DNA of 64,000 nucleotides from Comamonadaceae bacterium OS-1. Its GTDB lineage: Bacteria > Pseudomonadota > Gammaproteobacteria > Burkholderiales > Burkholderiaceae_C. Numbering within the stretch: the stretch's first letter is position 1; the number at the start of each line of letters is the position of its first letter. Positions 14,306 through 23,463 of this stretch are shown here, one piece after another. A model generated the notes under the pieces. It was not told where the DNA came from. It made no database searches and worked only from the letters and a program-made list of their open reading frames with translations. Position numbers and translations under genes: made by a program. The DNA is taken from contig AP026969.1 in assembly GCA_027923965.1 (NCBI GenBank), positions 4,464,001 to 4,528,000 on the forward strand, given 5' to 3'.

Positions 14306-16702
14306 ATGCCTGAAACCCAGCGCAGTACCCGCCGCCGCCGCTTCACCCTCACGCCCGTGGCCTGGGTTGCTGTGGCTTTGCTGCCTTGTGTCTTGCACGC
14401 CGAAGAGGCCGAGGCACCCCTGGTGCTCAAGCCCAGCGCCCTGCTGCAAGAGCAGATTCCGCTGGCGATGCGTGAGCAGATGCCGACCTTTTTCTCCGGC
14501 GACCACACCCTGGGCCGCCCGGACCTGGACACGGTGATCGACGGCCACGCCATGATGCGCAAGGGCGACATGGTGCTGCAGGCCGACCGGGTCGAGTACT
14601 ACCAGCCTGACGATCTGGTCAAGGCGCGCGGCAATGTGCACATCAACCGCGCGGGCAATATCTACGAAGGTCCGGCGCTGGAGCTCAAGGTCGATGCGTT
14701 TGAGGGCTTCTTCAACGAGCCGCGCTACCAGTTCCTGAAAAACGGTGCCTTTGGCCAGGCCGACCGGGCCGACTTTGTGGACGACAGCCGCGTGGTGCTG
14801 CACAACGCCACCTACAGCACCTGCCGCCGCGAATCCGGCCCCAGCTGGATGCCCGCCTGGATGCTGCGCGCCACCACCATCAGCATCGACACCGAAGAAG
14901 AAATCGGCACTGCCCAGGGCGCGGTGCTGCGCTTCCAGGATGTGCCGATCCTGGCCTTCCCGACCATGGACTTTCCGCTGTCCGACAAGCGCAAATCCGG
15001 CTATTTGCCGCCCACCATCGGGCTGGACAACATCAACGGCGTGGAGCTGACGGTTCCTTACTACTGGAACATCGCACCCAACCGGGATGCCACCTTCTTC
15101 CCCACGCTGATGAGCAAGCGCGGCCTGGACCTGGGCGGCGAGTTCCGCTACCTGGAGCCCGACTACCGCGGCACGCTGCGTACCAACTACATGCCCAGCG
15201 ACTCGCTGCGCGACCGTTCGCGCTGGAGCTACGCGCTGCTGCATTCCGGCACCATCCAGACCGGTTTGGCGGGTGTGGGCGGGCTGGGCCTGAACCTGAA
15301 TCTGAACCGCGTCAGCGACGACAACTACTGGAGCGACTTCGGCCGGGCCACCACCTCCCTGACCCAGCGCCTGCTGACCAATGATGCCAGCCTGAGCTGG
15401 GCCCGGGGCAACTTTTCGGCTGGCGTGCGGACGCTGAAATGGCAGACGCTGCAAGACGTGACCGCCCCCATCGTGCCGCCCTACGACCGCCTGCCCCAGA
15501 TCACCGCGCGCTATGCCCGCTACGAACTGCCCGGCGGCTTCGATGCCTCGGTGGACGGCGACTACACCCAGTTCTCGGCCGATCGCCGCCTGACCAAGCA
15601 GCCCAACGCCAAGCGCAGCTTTGCCCTGGGCCAGATCAGCCGCCCCTGGGTGGCCCCCGGCTGGTTCTTCACCCCCAAGCTGCAGTTGCATGCCACCCGT
15701 TACGACTTTGACGCGCCGCTGGCCAACGGTGCTACTACGGCCGACCGCACCGTGCCCACCTTCAGCCTGGACAGCGGGCTGATTTTTGAGCGCGATGCCA
15801 GTTTTTGGGGCAAGGCGCTGCGCCAGACCCTGGAGCCGCGTGCTTTCTACGTGAACACGCCCTACCGCAACCAAAGCCTGCTGCCCAATTACGATTCGGC
15901 GCTGAACGACTTCAACTTTGCCACCGTCTTCACCGAAAACGCCTTTGGCGGCAACGACCGCATTTCGGACAACAACCTGCTGACCCTGGGGGTCACCACC
16001 CGCTTCCTGGAACCCGCCACCGGGGCCCAACTGGCCCAGTTTGGTGTGGCCCAGCGCCTGCGCTTCAAAGACCAGCGGGTCACCCTGCCCGGCGGTACGC
16101 CAGCCACCGACCGCCTGAGCGACTTTTTGGTGGGCGCGCAACTCAACTGGGACCCGCGCTGGACCTTTGACACCACCGTGCAGTACAACCCCGACACCGG
16201 CCGCTCCCAGCGCGCCAGCGTCGGCGGGCGCTGGAACCCCGGCAACTACCGCGTCATCAGTGCTGCCTACCGCTACCAGCGCAATTCCAGCGCCACGGCC
16301 ACCGACGGCAGCGAGCAGATCGACATCGGCTGGCAGTGGCCGCTGAGCGCTCTGTGGGGCGACAAGGGCCAGGACCTGGGAGCCGGACAAGGCCAGGGCG
16401 CAGGGCGCTGGTACAGCGTGGGCCGTCTGAACTACAGCATGCACGACCGCAAGCTGGTCGATGGCGTGGTGGGCTTTGAATATGATGCGGGCTGCTGGCT
16501 GGGCCGCATCGTGCTGGACCGCACGCAAACCGGCACCACCACCACAGCCAACCAGAAAATCTCGTTCCAGCTGGAGTTTGTCGGCTTCACCCGCCTGGGT
16601 GTGGGTACCAACCCCTTGTCGGTCCTGAAAGAAAACATCCCCCGCTACCAGTACCTGCGCGAGCAGACCACCACCCCTAGCCGCTTTAGCCAGTACGACT
16701 AG
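14306..16702 (+). CDS. lptD: LPS-assembly outer-membrane protein LptD
   Basis: LptD with LptE inserts LPS into the outer leaflet. The 798-residue protein has an Arg-rich signal peptide (RSTRRRRFTLTPVAWVAVAL to AEEAEA), an OstA/LptA-like N-domain (about 60-170; KGDMVLQADRVEYYQPDD, KARGNVHINRAG) and a long beta-barrel domain with alternating aromatic strands to the end. The mature part shows just two cysteines, one in the N-domain (YSTCRRES) and one in the barrel (DAGCWLG), fewer than the four of E. coli LptD, so a single inter-domain disulfide is likely. Start ATG at 14306 is preferred over a TTG 15 bp upstream. surA and rsmA follow as in the classical cluster. Confidence 0.95.
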   Translation: MPETQRSTRRRRFTLTPVAWVAVALLPCVLHAEEAEAPLVLKPSALLQEQIPLAMREQMPTFFSGDHTLGRPDLDTVIDGHAMMRKGDMVLQADRVEYYQPDDLVKARGNVHINRAGNIYEGPALELKVDAFEGFFNEPRYQFLKNGAFGQADRADFVDDSRVVLHNATYSTCRRESGPSWMPAWMLRATTISIDTEEEIGTAQGAVLRFQDVPILAFPTMDFPLSDKRKSGYLPPTIGLDNINGVELTVPYYWNIAPNRDATFFPTLMSKRGLDLGGEFRYLEPDYRGTLRTNYMPSDSLRDRSRWSYALLHSGTIQTGLAGVGGLGLNLNLNRVSDDNYWSDFGRATTSLTQRLLTNDASLSWARGNFSAGVRTLKWQTLQDVTAPIVPPYDRLPQITARYARYELPGGFDASVDGDYTQFSADRRLTKQPNAKRSFALGQISRPWVAPGWFFTPKLQLHATRYDFDAPLANGATTADRTVPTFSLDSGLIFERDASFWGKALRQTLEPRAFYVNTPYRNQSLLPNYDSALNDFNFATVFTENAFGGNDRISDNNLLTLGVTTRFLEPATGAQLAQFGVAQRLRFKDQRVTLPGGTPATDRLSDFLVGAQLNWDPRWTFDTTVQYNPDTGRSQRASVGGRWNPGNYRVISAAYRYQRNSSATATDGSEQIDIGWQWPLSALWGDKGQDLGAGQGQGAGRWYSVGRLNYSMHDRKLVDGVVGFEYDAGCWLGRIVLDRTQTGTTTTANQKISFQLEFVGFTRLGVGTNPLSVLKENIPRYQYLREQTTTPSRFSQYD

Positions 16703-16738
16703 CCTTCTACGTTCCCCACTTTTTCCCCTATCTGTACC

Positions 16739-18124
16739 ATGAGCAATCGCATTTTTCGCAAGACGCTGCTGGGCTTGGCGGCACTGGCGGCCCTGACCAC
16801 GTTCTCCGCATCCGCCCAGGGCCTTCGCCCCTCCACGGGCGCGGGCGCCGGGTTGACGGGCAGCATCCCCGTGCGACCCTCGGATGCGCAGCGCCAGGCG
16901 GACTACATCGTCGCCGTGGTCAATTCCGAGCCCATCACCAACAACGAAGTGCGCAGCCGCGTCGTGCGGACCTTGCAGCAAATGGCCCAGCAAGGCACAC
17001 CGGCCGCTGAAGCCGACCAGGCCATGGTGGTGCGCCAGGTGCTGGACCGCCTGATTCTGGAAAAAGCCCAGTTGCAGCTGGCCGCCGAGACCGGCTTGAA
17101 AATCGACGAAGGCGCCGTCGATGCGGCCGAGCTGAACGTGGCCCGGCAAAACCAGCTGGACGTGCCCGAACTGCGCCGCCGCATGGTGCAAGACGGCATG
17201 GTGCCCGCCCAGTTCCGCGAAGAGCTGCGCAACCAGCTCACCCTGTCCCGCCTGCGGGACCGGGAAATCGATGCCCGCCAGCGCATCAGCGATGCCGATG
17301 TCGACCAGTACCTGCGCGACCAACAGGCCAACACCGACCCCAGCGCCCTGGAACTCAACCTGGCCATGGTGCTGGTTGCCGTGCCCGAAAACGCCTCACC
17401 CGAGCAAGTCGCCACCTTGAAAGCCAAGGCCGATGGCCTGCGTGCCCAAGCCGCCGCCGGTGCCGACTTCGCCACCTTGGCCCGCACTGCCTCGGACGCA
17501 CCCGACAAAAGCGGCGGCGGCGCCCTGGGACTGCGTTCTGCCGACCGTTACCCCGAGCTGTTTGTCGAGGCCACCCGCACCCTAGATACCGGTGGCATCA
17601 GCGCCGTGGTGCGGTCAGGTGCAGGTTTCCACATCCTGAAAGTGCTGGACAAGCGCCAGGGCGGCCTGGCCACCACGGTGACCCAGCAGCACGCGCGCCA
17701 CATCCTGCTGCGGACCAGCCCGCGTCTCACCGAGTCCGCCGCCGTGGAGCGTTTGAACGACTTCAAGCGCCGCATCCAGAACGGCCAGGCCGACTTTGCC
17801 CAGTTGGCCAAGGAAAACTCTACCGACGGCAGCGCAGCCCAGGGCGGCGACTTGGGCTGGTCCAGCCCTGGTCAGTTTGTGCCCGAATTTGAAGAAGCCC
17901 TGGACAAACTGGAACCCGGCCAGATTTCCGATCCGTTGGTGTCGCGCTTTGGCGTGCACCTGATGCAGTTGTTGGAGCGCCGCGAGGCCGCCGTGACCCC
18001 GAAAGAGCAGCGCGAAATCGCCCGCGGCATCGTGCGCGAGAAAAAGCTGGACGAGGCTTACGGCCGCTGGCTGGAGCAGGTGCGTTCGCGCGCCTACGTC
18101 GAATTCCGCGAACCACCCCAGTGA
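16739..18124 (+). CDS. surA: Periplasmic chaperone / peptidyl-prolyl isomerase SurA
   Basis: SurA escorts outer-membrane proteins, LptD among them, through the periplasm. 461 residues: signal peptide ([20 protein letters not shown]), SurA N-domain ([20 protein letters not shown]), then two parvulin domains (about 205-305 and 325-425; second with [29 protein letters not shown] and [12 protein letters not shown]), and a C-terminal helix. Slightly longer than E. coli SurA (428). It follows lptD by 36 bp and overlaps rsmA by GTGA, so the operon links LptD with its own chaperone. Confidence 0.95.
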   Translation: MSNRIFRKTLLGLAALAALTTFSASAQGLRPSTGAGAGLTGSIPVRPSDAQRQADYIVAVVNSEPITNNEVRSRVVRTLQQMAQQGTPAAEADQAMVVRQVLDRLILEKAQLQLAAETGLKIDEGAVDAAELNVARQNQLDVPELRRRMVQDGMVPAQFREELRNQLTLSRLRDREIDARQRISDADVDQYLRDQQANTDPSALELNLAMVLVAVPENASPEQVATLKAKADGLRAQAAAGADFATLARTASDAPDKSGGGALGLRSADRYPELFVEATRTLDTGGISAVVRSGAGFHILKVLDKRQGGLATTVTQQHARHILLRTSPRLTESAAVERLNDFKRRIQNGQADFAQLAKENSTDGSAAQGGDLGWSSPGQFVPEFEEALDKLEPGQISDPLVSRFGVHLMQLLERREAAVTPKEQREIARGIVREKKLDEAYGRWLEQVRSRAYVEFREPPQ

Positions 18125-18918
18125 AGCACATTCCCCGCAAACGCTTCGGCCAGCACTTTCTGGCCGACCGCAGCATCATTGACAGCATCGTCGATGCCAT
18201 CAATCCCCAGAGCGGCGATTACATGGTCGAAATCGGTCCGGGCCTGGCCGCGCTGACGCAGCCGCTGGTCGAACGTCTGGGCCACCTCACCGTGGTCGAG
18301 CTGGACCGCGACCTGGCCGTGCGCTTGCGCCAGCACCCCCAGCTCACGGTGGTGGAGTCTGATGTATTAAAAGTGGACTTTACGCAGTTTCCACAAGCAC
18401 AAGCAGCTACAGATTCGGGAGCAACTGTGCCAAAGAAGCTGCGTGTCGTAGGCAACCTGCCCTACAACATCTCCACGCCCATCCTGTTTCACCTGCTGGA
18501 TGCGGTGGCGGTGGTGCAAGACCAGCATTTCATGCTGCAAAAAGAAGTGATTGACCGGATGGTGGCCCGCCCCTCCACCGCCGCCTATGGCCGCCTCAGC
18601 GTCATGCTGCAGTGGCGCTATGCGATGGAAAACGTGCTGTTTGTGCCGCCCGAGTCGTTTGACCCGCCACCGCGCGTGGACAGCGCGGTGGTGCGCATGG
18701 TGCCCCACGCCGAACCGGCAGCGGTACCGGTGCAGCTGCTCAGCGAAATCGTCCAGGTGGCCTTCAGCCAGCGCCGCAAGATCATGCGCCACACCCTGGG
18801 CAAATGGCTCACCGAGAAAGCCTACGCAGGTGTATTCGACACCCAGCGCCGGGCCGAGGAAGTGCCGGTGGCCGAGTACGTGGCCCTGGCCCTGGCGGTG
18901 GCCGCCACGCAAGCGTAA
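18121..18918 (+). CDS. rsmA: 16S rRNA dimethyladenosine transferase (KsgA)
   Basis: Dimethylates A1518 and A1519 of 16S rRNA. The 265-residue protein starts [16 protein letters not shown], has SAM motif [15 protein letters not shown], the acidic VVELDRDL, and catalytic NLPYNIS, all standard. GTG start overlaps the surA stop (GTGA). A segment of about 10 residues after FTQFP ([10 protein letters not shown]) is encoded by a partial copy of the dispersed repeat, seemingly an in-frame insertion in a loop before the NLPY strand. A strong terminator begins at the stop codon. Confidence 0.95.
   Translation: MKHIPRKRFGQHFLADRSIIDSIVDAINPQSGDYMVEIGPGLAALTQPLVERLGHLTVVELDRDLAVRLRQHPQLTVVESDVLKVDFTQFPQAQAATDSGATVPKKLRVVGNLPYNISTPILFHLLDAVAVVQDQHFMLQKEVIDRMVARPSTAAYGRLSVMLQWRYAMENVLFVPPESFDPPPRVDSAVVRMVPHAEPAAVPVQLLSEIVQVAFSQRRKIMRHTLGKWLTEKAYAGVFDTQRRAEEVPVAEYVALALAVAATQA
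18392..18414 (-). repeat. Partial dispersed repeat, copy 4 (inside rsmA)
   Basis: ACAAGCACAAGCAGCTACAG matches the reverse form of the left half of the repeat (compare copy 1, GCACAAGCAGCTATC). In frame within rsmA in a region that is variable in the family. Confidence 0.55.
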
Positions 18919-18945
18919 AAAAGCCCGTCCAAGGACGGGCTTTTT
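18917..18945 (+). terminator. Rho-independent terminator after rsmA
   Basis: Stem GCCCGTCC/GGACGGGC with an AA loop, preceded by A6 and followed by T5; the first As are part of the rsmA stop codon. Confidence 0.92.
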
Positions 18946-18963
18946 GCTGGGAGCGCAGCGCTT

Positions 18964-19167
18964 TTAAGCGGCGGCGAGCCAGTAACCGGCGTTGAACGGG
19001 CTGCTCATGCGCAGCGCGAACGGAGACACGTCCACCAATTTGTCGGTGGGCATTTTCTCGCCGGATTCGGTCAACTCTATGCCTGAGACGGCATCGCTGC
19101 CTGCCTCATTCGCCCGTTCTGCTTGGCTGGTGTGTGCAGAACGGGCTACAGAAAAGAATAGAAGCAT
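18964..19167 (-). CDS. Possible small coupled reading frame downstream of barstar
   Basis: An open frame of up to 67 codons whose ATG lies inside the last codons of the barstar gene. Its second half (MPTDKLVDVSPFALRMSSPF then NAGYWLAAA) has balanced codon use, but no ribosome-binding site is clear and I recognise no family. It could be a small protein, or the decayed 3' end of an older gene, or not coding. Confidence 0.25.
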   Translation of the reverse strand: MLLFFSVARSAHTSQAERANEAGSDAVSGIELTESGEKMPTDKLVDVSPFALRMSSPFNAGYWLAAA

Positions 19168-19574
19168 CGGAACGGAATCTTCCGGTCCCCCCAGTAGTCA
19201 GCGGCTTCCCGGAAGATGTCCAGCAATTGCTCGCGGGCTTCCTTGTCAAACTTGGCATGTGCCGGGATCTGCTCCAGCACCACCACGAAACCAGGCTGCG
19301 GGCCCGATTTATGCAGTGGGTCTGTCATGCAGTCGTACAGCGCGTCAAAGTTCTTGCCGAAATGGGTCGGAAAGGTGAATTGCTGGGCGATCATGTCCAG
19401 CACGTCCTGTTTGCTCTGGGCATTGGCCAGATTGGCATACAGAAAATGCTGGCCCAGGCCCACCGCCGCATCTTGCAGGTCTTGCACGCGGAATGCGCGT
19501 ATAGACTGCACGATGTTGCTTCTTACGTTGCGAAGAGGCATATCCGTCTCCGCTTTCTTTTCATTCATCTTCAT
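19146..19574 (-). CDS. Barstar-family ribonuclease inhibitor
   Basis: A protein of about 142 residues with the barstar signature in its second half: FPTHFGKNFDALYDCMTDPL, a central GFVVVLEQIP strand, and DIFREAADYWGDRKIPFRCF. Barstars bind and block barnase-like RNases in the cytoplasm, protecting the producer. It is preceded by a secreted guanyl-specific RNase gene (43 bp apart), which supports a toxin-immunity pair. The N-terminal ~50 residues (RSNIVQSIRAFRVQDLQDAA) are an extra helical part. Start is uncertain: ATG at 19574 is used, TTG at 19589 is possible. Confidence 0.88.
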   Translation of the reverse strand: MKMNEKKAETDMPLRNVRSNIVQSIRAFRVQDLQDAAVGLGQHFLYANLANAQSKQDVLDMIAQQFTFPTHFGKNFDALYDCMTDPLHKSGPQPGFVVVLEQIPAHAKFDKEAREQLLDIFREAADYWGDRKIPFRCFYSFL

Positions 19575-19616
19575 GTACCCCGACTTCAAAATTCTATGGA
19601 ACCAGTACCCACACGC

Positions 19617-20021
19617 TTATTCGACGATGTGGCGAAAACTCGCGTAGTGGTCGCTGGTATAAAAACAAGCATCTGGTGCTCTAGGCGGGCCGCCGCACAC
19701 AATGCGTTTAGCCCCTCGGTTGCCAGCACCTGCCGTTTTCACGGTGTATTCGCGGTAATACCCGCGTTGGTGTAATGGCAAAATTCGTTCACGGTTCCCA
19801 AACACCACGCCATCCTTGTCAAAAGGAAATGGCCCACCTTGCTGGATCAGCTGGTAGGTCACACGGCCTTGAGGGGGAAGCTGGGCGAGCTGGATGGTTT
19901 CCAGACCGCCGACGGGATTGGGTGCCTTGGCATACCCCAATGTGGTGCATAAAACCGATCCAACCAACAATGCCACGGTGCAAATTTGCTTGCGGGCTGT
20001 GTTTCTCATCGCTTGGACCAT
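19617..20021 (-). CDS. Secreted guanyl-specific ribonuclease (RNase Sa/barnase family)
   Basis: About 134 residues with a signal peptide (RKQICTVALLVGSVLCTTLG to YAKA), then the microbial RNase fold: LPPQGRVTYQLIQQGGPFPF, DGVVFGNRERILP, YYREYTVKT, RGAKRIVCGG and the final SDHYASF. By comparison with RNase Sa the Glu of REYTV, Arg of AKRIV and His of DHYASF are the catalytic set, all present. It should cleave RNA after G outside the cell or in the periplasm, and is paired with the barstar gene. ATG at 20021 gives the best signal peptide; a GTG at 20033 is an alternative. Confidence 0.88.
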   Translation of the reverse strand: MVQAMRNTARKQICTVALLVGSVLCTTLGYAKAPNPVGGLETIQLAQLPPQGRVTYQLIQQGGPFPFDKDGVVFGNRERILPLHQRGYYREYTVKTAGAGNRGAKRIVCGGPPRAPDACFYTSDHYASFRHIVE

Positions 20022-20092
20022 GGGGGAATGCACCTTTGGAGAACCTCGGGTTAACCCGGTAATTTCAAGGCGCTAGTGTGCCGTATGTGCCC

Positions 20093-20130
20093 CAAAAAAG
20101 CAAGGGGCTGCCCAAAATTTGGGCAGCCCC
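20093..20130 (-). terminator. Strong rho-independent terminator after maeB
   Basis: Minus strand: stem GGGGCTGCCC / GGGCAGCCCC with an AAATTTT loop, then TTGCTTTTTT. It insulates maeB from the downstream RNase gene. Confidence 0.92.
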
Positions 20131-20177
20131 TGGAGTATTAATGCCCACTAAGTGAGCACTTGCTGGCGAATTGCGGG

Positions 20178-22511
20178 TTATCGCACCACGTTGGCATCGG
20201 CAACCGTGAGGGCCGTCATGTTTACAATTCTTCGCACGGTGGCACTGGCTGTCAGAATGTGTACAGGTTTTGCGGCACCCAGCAACACCGGGCCAATCGC
20301 AATATTGCCGCCCGCAGCGGTTTTCAGCAGGTTGTAGGCGATATTGGCGGCATCGATGTTGGGGAACACCAGCAAATTGGCATCGCCGACCAGCGGGCTA
20401 TTAGGCATGGTGACCGCACGGGCCGCGCCGTCCAGGGCCGTGTCGCCGTGCATTTCGCCGTCCACTTCGAGCCAAGGCGCTTCGGTTTTCAGCAGTTCCA
20501 GCACGCGGCGCATTTTGACGGCGCTGGGCTGGTTGCTTTGGCCGTAGTTGCTGTGCGATAGCAACGCCGCCTTGGGCTTAAGGCCAAAGCGCATCATTTC
20601 TTCGGCTGCCATGACGGTGATTTCGGTCAACTCTTCAGCCGTGGGGTCGTAGTTGACATGCGTATCCACCAGAAACACCTGCCGACCCGGCAGCAGCAGG
20701 CCGTTCATGCAGGCGTACACGGGCACATCTTGCGGGGTGCTGGCGCAGCCGCCTTCGCGCTTGCCGATCACCTGGTCGATGTAGTGCAGATGGATGGCGG
20801 TATGGCCCCAGGTGCCGCAGATCATGCCGTCCACTTCGCCTTTGTGCAGCAACATGCCGCCAATCAGCGTCAAACGGCGGCGCATTTCGATCTTGGCCAT
20901 CTGCGCCGTGACACCCTTGCGCTCGGTCATGCGGTGGTAGGTCTGCCAGAAATCGCGGTAGCGGTGGTCTTGCTCGACGTTGACCACGTCGTAGTCCAGC
21001 TCTTCGCGCAGGCGCAGACCAAACTTCTTGATGCGCTCGGCGATGATGCTGGGGCGGCCGATCAGGGTAGGGCGTGCCAGACCTTCGTCCACCACGATCT
21101 GGATGGCACGCAGCACGCGCTCTTCTTCGCCTTCGGCGTAGCAGACGCGTTTCTTGACGGCGTTTTTGGCGGCATCGTAGATCGGCTTCATCGTCGTGCC
21201 CGAGGCATAGACGAAGTTTTGCAGGCGGGTGCGGTAGGCATCCATGTCGGTGATGGGGCGCAGAGCCACGCCGCTGTCGGCGGCAGCCTGGGCCACGGCC
21301 GGGGCGATCTTCATCATCAGGCGCGGATCGAACGGCTTGGGAATGATGTATTCGGGGCCAAACGCCAGTTGCTCACCGGCGTAGGCGGCGGCCACCACTT
21401 CACTTTGCTCGGCCTGGGCCAGCTCGGCAATCGCGTGCACTGCGGCGATTTCCATCTCCAGCGTGATGGTGGACGCACCCGCATCCAGCGCACCGCGGAA
21501 GATGTAGGGGAAGCACAGGACGTTATTGACCTGGTTCGGGTAGTCGGTGCGACCGGTGGCGATGATGGCATCGCTGCGCACGGACTTCACGTCTTCGGGC
21601 GAGATTTCGGGGTTGGGGTTGGCCAGCGCCAGAATCAGCGGGTTGGCGGCCATTTTGGCCACCATGTCTTTTTTCAGCACGCCGCCTGCCGACAGGCCCA
21701 GGAATACGTCTGCACCTTCGATGATCTGGCCCAAGGTACGGGCCGTGGTGTTTTGGGCGTAGACGATCTTGTCTTCGTCCATCAGCTCGGTGCGGCCTTC
21801 ATAGACCACACCGGCCAGATCGGTGACATAGATGTTTTCGCGCGGAATGCCCAGTTTGACCAGCAGGCCCAGGCAGGCCAGGGCGGCTGCGCCCGCGCCG
21901 GAGGTGACCAGCTTGACGTTCTTGGGGTCTTTGCCGACCACTTTCAAGCCGTTCAGAATCGCCGCGCCCACGCAGATGGCCGTGCCATGCTGGTCGTCGT
22001 GGAAGACCGGGATCTTCATGCGTTCACGCAGCTTGCGCTCGACGTAGAAGCAGTCGGGGGCCTTGATGTCTTCCAGGTTGATGCCGCCGAAGGTGGGCTC
22101 CAGCGAAGCAATGATGTCCACCAGCTTGTCCAGGTCGTGCTTTTCGTCGATTTCCAGGTCGAACACGTCGATGCCTGCAAATTTCTTGAACAGCACGCCC
22201 TTGCCTTCCATCACCGGCTTGGAGGCCAGCGGGCCGATATCGCCCAGGCCCAGCACGGCCGTGCCGTTGGTGATCACCGCGACCAGGTTGCCCCGGCTGG
22301 TGTATTTGAAGGCGTTGTTGGGGTCTTTGACGATTTCTTCGCACGGCGCGGCCACACCGGGCGAATACGCCAGGGCCAGGTCGTGCTGGTTGACCAGCTG
22401 TTTGGTCGCCGCGATGGCAATTTTGCCGGGCGTGGGGAACTCGTGGTATTCGAGGGCAGCTTGGCGCAGTTCGGCGCGTTTTTCGTCGGTGTTAGCCGTA
22501 GGGTTGCTCAT
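20178..22511 (-). CDS. maeB: NADP-dependent malic enzyme with C-terminal phosphotransacetylase-like domain
   Basis: Oxidatively decarboxylates malate to pyruvate, making NADPH. 777 residues: malic N-domain ([44 protein letters not shown]), NAD-binding domain (about 165-400; [29 protein letters not shown]) and a PTA-like C-terminal half (about 430-770) typical of MaeB, which is regulatory. RBS GGAG precedes [11 protein letters not shown]; the open frame extends 16 codons upstream but lacks a better signal. A strong terminator follows. Confidence 0.94.
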   Translation of the reverse strand: MSNPTANTDEKRAELRQAALEYHEFPTPGKIAIAATKQLVNQHDLALAYSPGVAAPCEEIVKDPNNAFKYTSRGNLVAVITNGTAVLGLGDIGPLASKPVMEGKGVLFKKFAGIDVFDLEIDEKHDLDKLVDIIASLEPTFGGINLEDIKAPDCFYVERKLRERMKIPVFHDDQHGTAICVGAAILNGLKVVGKDPKNVKLVTSGAGAAALACLGLLVKLGIPRENIYVTDLAGVVYEGRTELMDEDKIVYAQNTTARTLGQIIEGADVFLGLSAGGVLKKDMVAKMAANPLILALANPNPEISPEDVKSVRSDAIIATGRTDYPNQVNNVLCFPYIFRGALDAGASTITLEMEIAAVHAIAELAQAEQSEVVAAAYAGEQLAFGPEYIIPKPFDPRLMMKIAPAVAQAAADSGVALRPITDMDAYRTRLQNFVYASGTTMKPIYDAAKNAVKKRVCYAEGEEERVLRAIQIVVDEGLARPTLIGRPSIIAERIKKFGLRLREELDYDVVNVEQDHRYRDFWQTYHRMTERKGVTAQMAKIEMRRRLTLIGGMLLHKGEVDGMICGTWGHTAIHLHYIDQVIGKREGGCASTPQDVPVYACMNGLLLPGRQVFLVDTHVNYDPTAEELTEITVMAAEEMMRFGLKPKAALLSHSNYGQSNQPSAVKMRRVLELLKTEAPWLEVDGEMHGDTALDGAARAVTMPNSPLVGDANLLVFPNIDAANIAYNLLKTAAGGNIAIGPVLLGAAKPVHILTASATVRRIVNMTALTVADANVVR

Positions 22512-22631
22512 CTGGCGTCTCCTGCCATGGCCGCCGACCGAAATGCGCCGGGCAGTCACTGTGTCAAAGGGACTGCGATTGTAGGGTCCGCCCGAAGGCG
22601 ATTCCCGTACGGGGTTTTGCTTACGCGCTGA

Positions 22632-22883
22632 TTACGCGAAACGGGTGGACGTAGGTGCGCGGCCTGCAATGTGGCGGAAGGTGATGCGGCCTTTGGACAG
22701 GTCGTAGGGCGACAGTTCCAGCGACACATGGTCACCCGCCAGAATGCGGATGTGGTTCTTGCGCATCTTGCCTGCGGTGTAGGCGATCAGCACGTGGCCG
22801 TTTTCCAGCGTCACGCGAAAGCGCGAGTCGGGCAGCACTTCGGACACAAGGCCCTTCATTTCGATCAGTTCTTCTTTTGCCAT
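22632..22883 (-). CDS. infA: Translation initiation factor IF-1 (second, longer copy type)
   Basis: An 83-residue S1/OB-fold protein with the IF-1 core: [39 protein letters not shown] and [15 protein letters not shown]. coli IF-1 has 72 residues; this one carries an extra tail ([12 protein letters not shown]). Many betaproteobacteria keep a canonical infA in the ribosomal-protein cluster and a second longer copy elsewhere, and this gene is not beside ribosomal genes. It should assist 30S initiation, perhaps under stress. Confidence 0.93.
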   Translation of the reverse strand: MAKEELIEMKGLVSEVLPDSRFRVTLENGHVLIAYTAGKMRKNHIRILAGDHVSLELSPYDLSKGRITFRHIAGRAPTSTRFA

Positions 22884-22926
22884 TCGTAAATTCCTTGAGG
22901 GTAGACGGTATGTAAATTACTAACTT

Positions 22927-23163
22927 TTAAGCGTGTGCGGCGCTAGGGTTGGAGTGGCGCGCACGCACCCACTGCAAACCTTGCTCAACTGCGTATTGTG
23001 TCGCGGTTGCGGCATCGTCGAACAGACCGATGAAACGCATCACGCGGTCATGCGAGCCATTTTGGATAGAAACCGAGGCACCAAAGCGGCCATCGGCACA
23101 TTCACGGGTGAGCGGAGACAGGAGATATTTGCCAGCGGCAATGGAGTTGTTGTTTTTGTTCAT
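22927..23163 (-). CDS. Small conserved-looking protein of unknown function
   Basis: A 78-residue cytoplasmic protein starting MNKNNNSIAAGKYLLSPLTR, with SVSIQNGSHDRVMRFIGLFD and a helix AATATQYAVEQGLQWVRAR. No recognised domain; I have the impression of similar short proteins in Comamonadaceae but cannot name a family. The open frame continues upstream to 23403, but composition changes there and a GGGAG lies ahead of the ATG at 23163. It is 43 bp from infA on the same strand and could be cotranscribed with it. Confidence 0.6.
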   Translation of the reverse strand: MNKNNNSIAAGKYLLSPLTRECADGRFGASVSIQNGSHDRVMRFIGLFDDAATATQYAVEQGLQWVRARHSNPSAAHA

Positions 23164-23463
23164 GATGGGAAACCAGGCTCCCTTACTTATGGAGGGGCCA
23201 ATATGCGTGTTGTCACACTGCGTTATTTTTATGACGCACTTCCGATGAAATTGCACAGGAGGCAGGTCGTGCGCAGCACCCGGTGGGGGTCTCTGCGGCC
23301 AAGTACTTTGAGTCTCTGGCCCGCACAGCGTGACAAAGGTGCGGGCAAACTCGGGGTACTTGGGTGTGGCCAGTGGCGCGGTGTGTTGGGATACACCGCA
23401 CAAGTTTCATGGCGAAACTGATCTAACCAACCCTGCATTATAGCCCAGGCCTGCAAAACCCGC
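23164..23463. other. Intergenic region, 300 bp
   Basis: Between pepP and the 78-residue gene, both minus. Mostly lower in GC than neighbours near 23200-23260. It must hold the promoter of the small gene and perhaps of infA. No terminator or repeat copy was identified, and the open frames here lack coding character. Confidence 0.5.

Noticed and set aside
14303..17323. A 1006-codon open frame on the minus strand opposite lptD and surA
   Set aside because: It mirrors high-GC third-position bias of two well-known genes on the other strand; its translation is His/Gln/Val/Gly-rich without any motif.
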